Shown: piece after piece, positions 1 to 6,388 of the stretch
How the letters are laid out: every line of letters begins with the position of its first letter
Numbering within the stretch: the stretch's first letter is position 1
Assembly: GCA_965662195.1 (NCBI GenBank)
Contig: CBFIHA010000037.1
Coordinates: 1-33,622 of the forward strand
Direction: 5' to 3'
DNA length: 33,622 bases
Source: UBA1268 sp965662195
GTDB lineage: Bacteria; Planctomycetota; Planctomycetia; Pirellulales; UBA1268
Translations under genes and position numbers: made by a program
The notes under the pieces: generated by a model
Told to the model about the DNA's origin: nothing
The model's database searches: none
What the model saw: the letters and a program-made list of their open reading frames with translations, nothing else

Positions 1-328
1 GCGCAAGCTGAGGGAAATCACGTTATTTGATCCACGAACCGCATTCCCTCGGCTCGCGCCTCGGGCTTCCTGGAGGTCACTCCCGTTCAGCCCACCGGCA
101 AAAAAACCCCTGCCTCGAAGCCCGAAGCGCAAGCTGAGGGAAATCACGTTATTTGATCCACGAACCGCATTCCCTCGGCTCGCGCCTCGGGCTTCCTGGA
201 GTTCACTCTCGTTCAGCCCACCGGCAAAAACACCCCTGCCTCGAAGCCCGAAGCGCAAGCTGAGGGAAATCACGTTATTTGATCCACGAACCGCATTCCC
301 TCGGCTCGCGCCTCGGGCTTCCTGGAGT
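1..328. repeat. Tandem array of a 126-bp unit (at least 2.6 copies)
   Basis: Copies start at 1, 127 and 253. The first two are complete and differ at only three positions by eye; the third stops after about 76 bp at the CTGGAGTT near 328, where unique sequence leading to the PEP carboxylase gene begins. The array starts at the first base of the window, so more copies may lie upstream. The near identity suggests recent amplification or gene conversion. Each unit carries two long inverted arms (separate entry). I see no convincing reading frame in it. Confidence 0.93.
116..196. repeat. Long imperfect inverted repeat inside the 126-bp unit
   Basis: Arm 116-142 and arm 170-196 are inverted copies with 23 of 27 positions matching, separated by a 27-nt loop at 143-169. 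The core of the left arm reads AAGCCCGAAGCGCAAGC. Two of the mismatches become G-U pairs if the minus strand is transcribed, and one does so on the plus strand. The same pair recurs at 242-268 / 296-322, and a cut copy lies at 1-16 / 44-70. It resembles a REP- or BIME-type palindromic element, but no REP-associated transposase is visible in the window. Confidence 0.8.
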
Positions 329-472
329 TAGGTTCCGCATGTCGAACCATCAAAACATCCGCCCCCGAGCCGGCGCTCGTTTTGCAAAACGGCCGCCGTC
401 CCGTATCCTGTGCCGCGGACCAAGGCGGTTGATCGTCCGTTGCTCGCTCCCCCCACTCCCCGCCAGGCCCCG
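329..472. other. Leader region between repeat array and ppc
   Basis: This unique stretch links the repeat array to the PEP carboxylase start. I see no convincing -10/-35 pair, riboswitch or terminator in it. A GTG at 410 is in frame with the gene and would add 21 residues of low-conservation character; the ATG at 473 is preferred. Confidence 0.4.
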
Positions 473-3232
473 ATGGTCAACGACGACCCGCTCCGCCGCG
501 ACATCCGCCTGCTTGAGGGCGTGCTTGAAGGCGTGATCGTCGAGCTTGCCGGCCAGGAAACCTTCGATCGGCTCGCCGTGATCCGGCGGCTAGCCCGGGA
601 ACGCCGCGGCGGCGAGCATGCCGCCGAACAGCCCCTGGCTGAGCGGATCGAATCACTCGACCCGGCCACCGCCCGGGATGTCGTCCAGGCGATGACGATC
701 TACTTTGATCTTGTCAACATCGCCGAGGATCGCCAGCGGGTACGGGTGCTCCGCGACCGCGAGCGGACCAGTTTTCCTGAGCCACTGGGCGAATCGCTCG
801 CCGCCGGCCTGGCTGAACTCAAGCAGCTGGGTTTGGGCACAGCCGAAGTCCAGCAGGCCCTTGACCGGCTGGTGATCGAGCTGGTGTTCACCGCCCACCC
901 CAGCGAGGCCAAACGCCGCAGCATCCGGGCCCGGCTGCGGCGGATGCGGGCCTGCCTGAAGCGGCTCGACACCGTCGACATCCTGCCGCGGGAAAAAGCG
1001 ACGCTTGAGAGCGAACTCCGCAGCGAACTGGCCATTCTCTGGCAGTCCGACTTCCTCCGGCCCAGCCGCCCCAGCGTCCTCGATGAGGTCGAACGGGGAC
1101 TTTCGATCATGCCTCGACTCTGGACGGCGGTTACCGACGTCTATGCCGCGTTGCGGCGAGGCCTGGAACAGACATTTCCTGACGCGCACTTCACGATCCC
1201 CCGGTTTCTCTCCTTCGGGTCCTGGATGGGCGGTGACCGCGACGGCAACCCCTATGTCACGGCTGACATCACCGAGCAGACCCTCGTCCGGCTGCGGCAG
1301 GCAGCGATTGACACCCATCTGCAATGGTGCCGCCGACTCCACGACCTGCTGACGATTTCGCTCAAGTCGGCTCCGGGGGCCCACGACCTGCTTGCCCGAT
1401 TGGCTGAACTGCGGCAGCGATGGCCCGACCTAGAGCAGACCGAGTCGGCCATCCCCCCGAACGAGGCCTATCGTCAGTGGCTGCGGATGATCAGGCTGCG
1501 GCTGGAAGCCTCGCGTGCCGCTTCACTCAACGCCCCCTCCGCCCCCCTCGCCTACAGCGACCCGGCAGACTTCGAGGCCGATGTCGCCCGCATTGTCGAC
1601 TGCCTTGAACGTGACCATGGCCTGTCGCTCGATGCCCCGGTGCGGCAGTGGCTCGATCTGGTCCGCACCTTCGGCCTCCACATGACCCGGCTCGACATCC
1701 GCCAGGATGCCCGCCGCTATGAGGAGATCCTCGGTGACGTCTTCGCCGCCCTCGGCCGGCTGCCGGAGAAGACCGCCTACGCGGCCCTGCCCGATGCCGA
1801 ACGCCGACAGCTGTTGATTGAGACGATGGGCTCGGCCACCGAGATTCCCGAGGCTGGTCTCGATTCGCTCACGATCGACACCCTGCAGCTGTTTGCCACA
1901 CTCCAGCGGGCATCGGTCTGCTTCGGTGCCGCCTGCCTGGGCGGCTCGATCATCAGTCTGACCAGAACCCCGGCCGACGTGCTGGCGGTGCTCTGGCTCT
2001 GGCGATGGGCCGTCGGCCGGGCCGAGGCCCGCGGTGAACCGATCAGTGACCACGACATTGCCATCGTGCCGCTGTTTGAAAAAATCGCCGATCTGGCCAA
2101 TGCCGAAGAGACCCTGGGGGCGATCCTCGACGAGCCGGCCTATGCCGAGCATCTGGCCCGCAGTGGCAACCGGCAGATCGTGATGGTCGGCTATTCCGAC
2201 AGCACCAAGGACGGTGGCTACCTGGCTGCCTGCTGGGGGCTGCAGGACGCCCAACGGAAACTGCACGATGCCGCCGAGGCCCGAGGTGTCGGTCTCACCT
2301 TTTTCCACGGCCGCGGCGGTTCGCTCGGCCGTGGCGGTGGCCCGGCAGCCCGGGGAATTCTGTCCCTGCCGGCCAAAAGCCTCGACGGCTCGCTCCGGCT
2401 GACTGAACAGGGCGAGGTACTGGCCGAACGATACGACGACGCCGAGATCGCCAGCCGCCATCTCGAGCAGGTCTCGTGGGCGACGCTGGTCGCCTCGAGC
2501 GTCCGCCGGGTTGATCCGGAACCGGCTTGGACCGAACTGGCCGAGTGGATGTCGTGCCGCAGCCGCGAGGTTTACCGAGACCTCGTCGACCAGCCCGGCT
2601 TCATCAGCTACTTCTCGCAGACTACGCCGATCGAGGACATCGAGAATCTGCCGATCGCCTCGCGGCCCTCCCGCCGCCGCGGAGAACGCAGCCTTGATGA
2701 CCTGCGGGCGATTCCCTGGGTGTTCGCCTGGACCCAGAGCCGCTGCATGATTCCCGCCTGGTACGGTCTGGGCACGGCACTGATCGAAATCAAGTACGAC
2801 GACCGGCAGCGGTGGCGGACCGTCTGCGACATGTACCGGGCCTGGCCCTTCTTCCAGGCGACGATCGACAACGCCACGCTGGCCTTGGCCAAGGCCGACA
2901 TGGTGATCGCCCAGCGGTATGCCGAACTCTGCACCGACGACGCCATCCGCCGACCGATCTGGCAGCGGATTGCCGCTGAACGGGACAAAGCCCGGCAGGC
3001 GATTCTCGACATTGTTGGCGGCGGCGAACTGCTGGCCAACACCCCCTGGTTCCAGCGATCGATCGAAGCCCGCAACCCATCGATCGATCCGCTCAACCTG
3101 ATCCAGATCGAATTCATGCGGCGTCGGGCCGCGGCACCGCAGGCGGATGGTGCCCAGTCCGAGCCGGCAGCGGCCGACCTGCTGCGGCTCTGTGTCCAGG
3201 GCATCGCCGCCGGCATGCGGACCACCGGCTGA
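473..3232 (+). CDS. ppc: Phosphoenolpyruvate carboxylase
   Basis: This cytosolic enzyme adds bicarbonate to phosphoenolpyruvate to give oxaloacetate and phosphate, the anaplerotic entry to the TCA cycle. The 919-residue product has the family hallmarks in order: FTAHPSEA with catalytic His142, GSWMGGDRDGNP, GYSDSTKDGG, the loop FHGRGGSLGRGGGP (His612 and following Arg), TEQGEVLAERY and WTQSRCMIPAWYGLG near the PEP site. It ends in GIAAGMRTTG, the usual carboxy-terminal type, so the gene is complete. The ATG at 473 starts a sequence (MVNDDPLRRDIRLL) that matches the normal amino terminus; an in-frame GTG at 410 is possible but less likely. Upstream ribosome-binding signal is weak. The phosphofructokinase gene follows 41 bp downstream on the same strand, so co-transcription is likely. 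The length is normal for bacterial enzymes. Confidence 0.97.
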   Translation: MVNDDPLRRDIRLLEGVLEGVIVELAGQETFDRLAVIRRLARERRGGEHAAEQPLAERIESLDPATARDVVQAMTIYFDLVNIAEDRQRVRVLRDRERTSFPEPLGESLAAGLAELKQLGLGTAEVQQALDRLVIELVFTAHPSEAKRRSIRARLRRMRACLKRLDTVDILPREKATLESELRSELAILWQSDFLRPSRPSVLDEVERGLSIMPRLWTAVTDVYAALRRGLEQTFPDAHFTIPRFLSFGSWMGGDRDGNPYVTADITEQTLVRLRQAAIDTHLQWCRRLHDLLTISLKSAPGAHDLLARLAELRQRWPDLEQTESAIPPNEAYRQWLRMIRLRLEASRAASLNAPSAPLAYSDPADFEADVARIVDCLERDHGLSLDAPVRQWLDLVRTFGLHMTRLDIRQDARRYEEILGDVFAALGRLPEKTAYAALPDAERRQLLIETMGSATEIPEAGLDSLTIDTLQLFATLQRASVCFGAACLGGSIISLTRTPADVLAVLWLWRWAVGRAEARGEPISDHDIAIVPLFEKIADLANAEETLGAILDEPAYAEHLARSGNRQIVMVGYSDSTKDGGYLAACWGLQDAQRKLHDAAEARGVGLTFFHGRGGSLGRGGGPAARGILSLPAKSLDGSLRLTEQGEVLAERYDDAEIASRHLEQVSWATLVASSVRRVDPEPAWTELAEWMSCRSREVYRDLVDQPGFISYFSQTTPIEDIENLPIASRPSRRRGERSLDDLRAIPWVFAWTQSRCMIPAWYGLGTALIEIKYDDRQRWRTVCDMYRAWPFFQATIDNATLALAKADMVIAQRYAELCTDDAIRRPIWQRIAAERDKARQAILDIVGGGELLANTPWFQRSIEARNPSIDPLNLIQIEFMRRRAAAPQADGAQSEPAAADLLRLCVQGIAAGMRTTG

Positions 3233-3273
3233 GATCCAGTTTCCCACCCTTTCCTTGTCGAGGAGCCACCGCC

Positions 3274-4596
3274 ATGGCCACAGCCGACGAACTGACCGTC
3301 AAGAGCCTCGGCTCCTGCCGGATCGACTCACCGATCCGCAGCATGATTGAGTCGCGCCGCACCTCCGCCCACTATGTCGACGTGGACGACCGGGTCTACT
3401 TCTACGACACCAAACAGTTAGCCGAGGGGAGCGGCCTGGCACTCGACGCCCTGCCCGGCTTCGAGCCGGCCGGCCCCCGCAAGCAGATCTTTTTCGATGG
3501 GGCCAAGATGCGGGTTGGCATCGTCACCTGCGGTGGGCTCTGCCCGGGCATCAACGATGTCATCCGCGGCATCGTGATGGAACTGACCTTCCATTACGGC
3601 GTGAAGCGAATCTACGGCTTCCGCAACGGTTATCAGGGATTTATTCCCCGCTACGGCCATGACGTGGTTGACCTCAGCCCCACGATGGTCAGTGACATCA
3701 ACGAAGAGGGGGGGACCATCCTCGGCACCTCGCGGGGCGGTCAGGATTCAGAAGAAATCGTTGACTGTCTCGAGCGAATGAACATCAACGCCCTGTTTGT
3801 CATCGGGGGCGACGGCACCCTGCGGGGAGCGATGCAGATTGCCGAGGTGATCTCCGCCCGCAACCAGAAGATTGCGGTGGTCGGCATTCCCAAAACGATC
3901 GACAACGACATTCCCTACATCGACCAGAGCTTCGGCTTCCAGACTGCCTTCGCCGAAGCCACCAAGTCGATCCGCTCGGCCCACGTCGAGGCCAAGGCCT
4001 CCCCCAACGGGGTCGGCCTGGTGCGGCTGATGGGCCGGCACTCGGGCTTCATCGCCTGCTACGCCTCGCTGGCCGAACCCGACGCCAACTATGTGCTGAT
4101 TCCCGAGGTGCCCTTTGCCTTGGAGGGGCCGGGCAACTTCCTCAATCATCTGCTCGCCCGGGTGCAGCAATCGGGCCACGCCGTGGTGGTGGCGGCCGAG
4201 GGGGCCGGCCAGGATCTGCTGGCAGCCGATGAGGGGGCGGTCGACGCCTCGGGGAACCGGCGGCTCAGTGACATCGGCCTGTTCCTGAAGGACCGGATCG
4301 GCCAGCACTTCGACGCCGCCGGCGTTGAAATTAACCTGAAGTACATTGACCCCAGCTATCAGATCCGCAGCGTTGAGGCGAACCCGTACGACAGCGTCTA
4401 TTGTTTGCGGTTGGCCCAGCATGCGGTCCATGCGGCGATGGCCGGGCGAACGGAGATGGTGGTCGGCCGCTGGCACGGCCGTTACGTCCACATTCCGATG
4501 GCCCTGGCGGTGAGCCACCGCAACCGAGTCAGCCCCGACGGGGACCTCTGGCTGTCGGTGCTCGAGGCGACCGGCCAGCCACCGGCATTTTGTTGA
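3274..4596 (+). CDS. 6-phosphofructokinase, PfkA superfamily (probably ATP-dependent)
   Basis: The enzyme phosphorylates fructose 6-phosphate to fructose 1,6-bisphosphate in glycolysis. The 440-residue protein has the PFK fold motifs TCGGLCPG, GGDGT (178-182), PKTIDND with the catalytic Asp210 and Asp212, and MGRHSGF. Gly181 corresponds to the E. coli Gly104 position, which favours ATP; pyrophosphate enzymes normally have Asp there. Lys207 corresponds to position 124, Gly in E. coli. The Gly/Lys combination is known from plant, trypanosome and spirochete-type ATP enzymes, so ATP use is an inference. It has an N-terminal extension of about 75 residues before the fold, also like that group. A GAGGAG ribosome site at 3260-3265 sits 8 nt before the ATG. 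Its last 68 bp overlap the convergent regulator gene. Confidence 0.93.
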   Translation: MATADELTVKSLGSCRIDSPIRSMIESRRTSAHYVDVDDRVYFYDTKQLAEGSGLALDALPGFEPAGPRKQIFFDGAKMRVGIVTCGGLCPGINDVIRGIVMELTFHYGVKRIYGFRNGYQGFIPRYGHDVVDLSPTMVSDINEEGGTILGTSRGGQDSEEIVDCLERMNINALFVIGGDGTLRGAMQIAEVISARNQKIAVVGIPKTIDNDIPYIDQSFGFQTAFAEATKSIRSAHVEAKASPNGVGLVRLMGRHSGFIACYASLAEPDANYVLIPEVPFALEGPGNFLNHLLARVQQSGHAVVVAAEGAGQDLLAADEGAVDASGNRRLSDIGLFLKDRIGQHFDAAGVEINLKYIDPSYQIRSVEANPYDSVYCLRLAQHAVHAAMAGRTEMVVGRWHGRYVHIPMALAVSHRNRVSPDGDLWLSVLEATGQPPAFC

Positions 4597-5278
4597 CCGG
4601 CTGGTCGCCACCACCAGCAGGGCTGGCGCGATGGTTACCGAGCCCCAGCGAGGCCAGAAACATCCGCTGCGCCATGGCCAAGCCCTCCGCCTGCACCTGG
4701 GGCCGATCGAGATCGAGACCGATTGCCTGGTGAAGGGTGTGACGGTTGGCGAAATAAATGAAACACATACCCATCATCAAAATCAGCAGGTGCCGGACAT
4801 CGCCGACGTCACCAATTTCACCACGACGTTTTGCCGCGTCCAAAACCTCCCGCAGACGATCAATCACCGGCGTTTTGGTAAGCAGGTCGGGGTGCCGGGC
4901 GAGAATCCGCCCCTCGTTGAGGTTCTCCCACATCAGCAGGTTCACAAACTCGGGATCTCGGGCGAGGAAGTTAAAGTGCCGGGCCATCATCTCGCGGACG
5001 ACATCGGCCGTGGTCGCCTCGGCCGGCAGCGGCTCCATCTCGACCTGCTCCATCCGGACGTAGACGGCCTGGAGCACGGCGGCGTAGAGCCCCTCCTTAT
5101 CCCCGAAATAGTGGTACAGCATCCGCTTGTTGCAGCCGGCCGTTGCCACGATCTCATCGACGCTGACACCGTGGTAGCCATGCCGGGCGAAGTGCGTGAT
5201 GCCGGCAGCCAACAGGCTGGCCTTGGTACGGACCGGATCGCGAACACGACGTTTGCTGAGGCGAACTGGTGAGGGCAT
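4529..5278 (-). CDS. TetR/AcrR-family transcriptional regulator
   Basis: This is a DNA-binding repressor-type protein of about 249 residues. The N-terminal helix-turn-helix domain (about residues 15-63) includes VSVDEIVATAGCNKRMLYH and YHYFGDKEGLYAAV, the typical TetR recognition-helix and following segment. The rest (about 65-210) is helical ligand-binding sequence, with a TetR_C-like stretch DPEFVNLLMWENLNEG; the effector is unknown. The ATG at 5278 starts MPSPVRLSKRR, close to the domain; the frame is open further upstream to 5374 but that part looks non-coding. The last 23 or so residues are rich in Gly, Pro and Arg and are antisense to the end of the phosphofructokinase gene, so they may be a recent read-through tail. 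Its target is not evident: neighbours on both sides point away or towards it. Confidence 0.9.
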   Translation of the reverse strand: MPSPVRLSKRRVRDPVRTKASLLAAGITHFARHGYHGVSVDEIVATAGCNKRMLYHYFGDKEGLYAAVLQAVYVRMEQVEMEPLPAEATTADVVREMMARHFNFLARDPEFVNLLMWENLNEGRILARHPDLLTKTPVIDRLREVLDAAKRRGEIGDVGDVRHLLILMMGMCFIYFANRHTLHQAIGLDLDRPQVQAEGLAMAQRMFLASLGLGNHRASPAGGGDQPVNKMPVAGRSPRAPTARGPRRG

Positions 5279-5816
5279 TGCATGGTTCCGCATTCGTCGA
5301 CGGTGGGGGCACCCCCACCCAACATATCGTCGCGTGTTGAGAATAGCCGCTGCGTTGCTTTCGGCACCAGTCATTCCCGCCGTTCAAGCTGCTGCTCGAA
5401 CGGTCGGTCATTCCGGAAGCCACGCACATCACATTTTGTGTGATGCTGGTGAGCGATGCTCATGCCTCGAAACCGTGTCGGCGAATCCACGTTCTCAGAT
5501 GAAAACCATCCGCCGAGGCTGCCACGGTGTTGGCCGCACAATAACTTGCGGAAAGTCTGATCGCACGCAGTTGGTGCATTGAGCAACGTGGGCTCCGGGC
5601 CAATCAGGTCGCGACCCGGTCCATTCCCTGCTCGGCCAGCACCACCCCGCCAATCGCAGCCTGGGGAGTTTGCCCATCCGGTTGTAGCGGTCGCTCACAC
5701 CCTGCGGCCTGAGCAAGCGGTAAGACAGCAATCCGACTTCCCCTGCGAACACGCGGCTGTTCGTTCATATGCCATGCTTCCAGTGTGCCGGCCCTTCCTC
5801 GCCCGAGACTGTTGCC
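5279..5816. other. Intergenic region between divergent tetR-type gene and small secreted protein
   Basis: About 540 bp without a convincing gene. It must contain the promoters of the regulator (-) and of the small secreted protein (+). The only clear structure is a 7-bp dyad at 5427-5445 (separate entry). Short open frames here show no start signal, family motif or signal peptide. Confidence 0.5.
5427..5445. promoter_or_regulatory. Dyad CATCACA-N5-TGTGATG, possible operator
   Basis: A perfect 7-bp inverted repeat with a 5-nt spacer lies about 150 bp upstream of the TetR-type gene. TetR proteins commonly bind such palindromes and regulate their own gene, so it is a candidate operator. A 7-bp dyad can also occur by chance, and no second copy was seen. 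Confidence 0.25.
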
Positions 5817-6104
5817 ATGCGTACCCTCGCCCTGCTGACCGTCCTTTCCGTTTCACTCAGCGTAATCCCCGCGGCTGCCGCCACCCAAGGCTTTGATTCC
5901 CGGATCATTGTCTTCGGGGAAGAGCGGGAACGGATCCAGAACACGCCGATCGAACAGCGGCCCAACCGCCCCCTGCACTTCTACGGCAACAGCGTCCGGC
6001 GACGGGGCACCCGGACAGTCTCCCAGCCGAGCCAGCCCCGCTCCCGTTCGGTCCGTTCGGTGGGCCAGTCAGGTGGATCCCAAGCCACTCGGCCACGGCA
6101 GTGA
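5817..6104 (+). CDS. Small secreted protein of unknown function
   Basis: This 95-residue product opens with MRTLALLTVLSVSLSVIP and an AAAA cleavage region at about residue 20, a clear Sec signal peptide. The mature part has a compact motif IIVFGEERERIQNTP followed by NRPLHFYGNSVRRR, and a basic Ser/Arg/Gln-rich tail. I do not recognise a named family; the HFYGN-type motif has the look of a conserved planctomycete secreted protein, but that is from memory only. An in-frame ATG lies upstream at 5769, but the signal peptide supports 5817. There is no obvious operon partner: the next gene is 284 bp downstream. Confidence 0.65.
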   Translation: MRTLALLTVLSVSLSVIPAAAATQGFDSRIIVFGEERERIQNTPIEQRPNRPLHFYGNSVRRRGTRTVSQPSQPRSRSVRSVGQSGGSQATRPRQ

Positions 6105-6388
6105 CAAGCAGCGCCGGCACGACCACGAGCTTTCTGGCCGCCAGGGAATGTTCTTTGACCGCCTGCCATGATCGTTTTGGACCGTCCCGCAGGAAGGAAC
6201 GGTAGGCGGATTGGCACAAGTGCCATGCTGGGACCGCCGGTTCGTTTCTATAATGGCAAAGGGTAGTGAAATAGCCCATTGTTCGTGGCAATCAATTTGT
6301 AGTCACCGGAAGGGGGCGGCAGGAGTCGGTGAGCCGGCCTGACGTCATTGGGGTGACGGGTTAAAGGTCGTAGCTCTGGGAGGCCGTA
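6105..6388 (+). other. Intergenic leader before the DUF1549/DUF1501 gene pair
   Basis: This 284-bp stretch has no gene. It holds the dyad and TATAAT described separately, and ends in a GGGAGG ribosome site at 6378-6383 spaced 5 nt from the ATG at 6389. If transcription starts just after the TATAAT, the untranslated leader would be about 125 nt. Confidence 0.5.
6212..6254 (+). promoter_or_regulatory. Candidate promoter: TATAAT with upstream dyad TGGCAC-AA-GTGCCA
   Basis: TATAAT at 6249-6254 is a perfect sigma-70 -10 box. The -35 position 17-18 bp upstream reads TGCTGG or ATGCTG, a poor match. Directly upstream, 6212-6225 is a perfect 6-bp dyad with a 2-nt spacer, well placed for an activator or repressor. 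It would drive the LamG-DUF1549 gene starting at 6389. Confidence 0.4.

Noticed and set aside
1..328. CRISPR array or integron cassette array
   Set aside because: The whole 126-bp unit repeats with no unique spacers, and no GTTRRRY core sites, cas genes or integrase are seen.
1523..3247. Long open frame on the minus strand opposite the PEP carboxylase gene
   Set aside because: It is the mirror of a strongly conserved gene in GC-rich DNA. It has no family motif or ribosome site.
6211..6231. Sigma-54 type promoter at TGGCAC...TGC
   Set aside because: The GG-to-GC spacing is 12 nt instead of the required 10. The match to TGGCAC is explained by the dyad.
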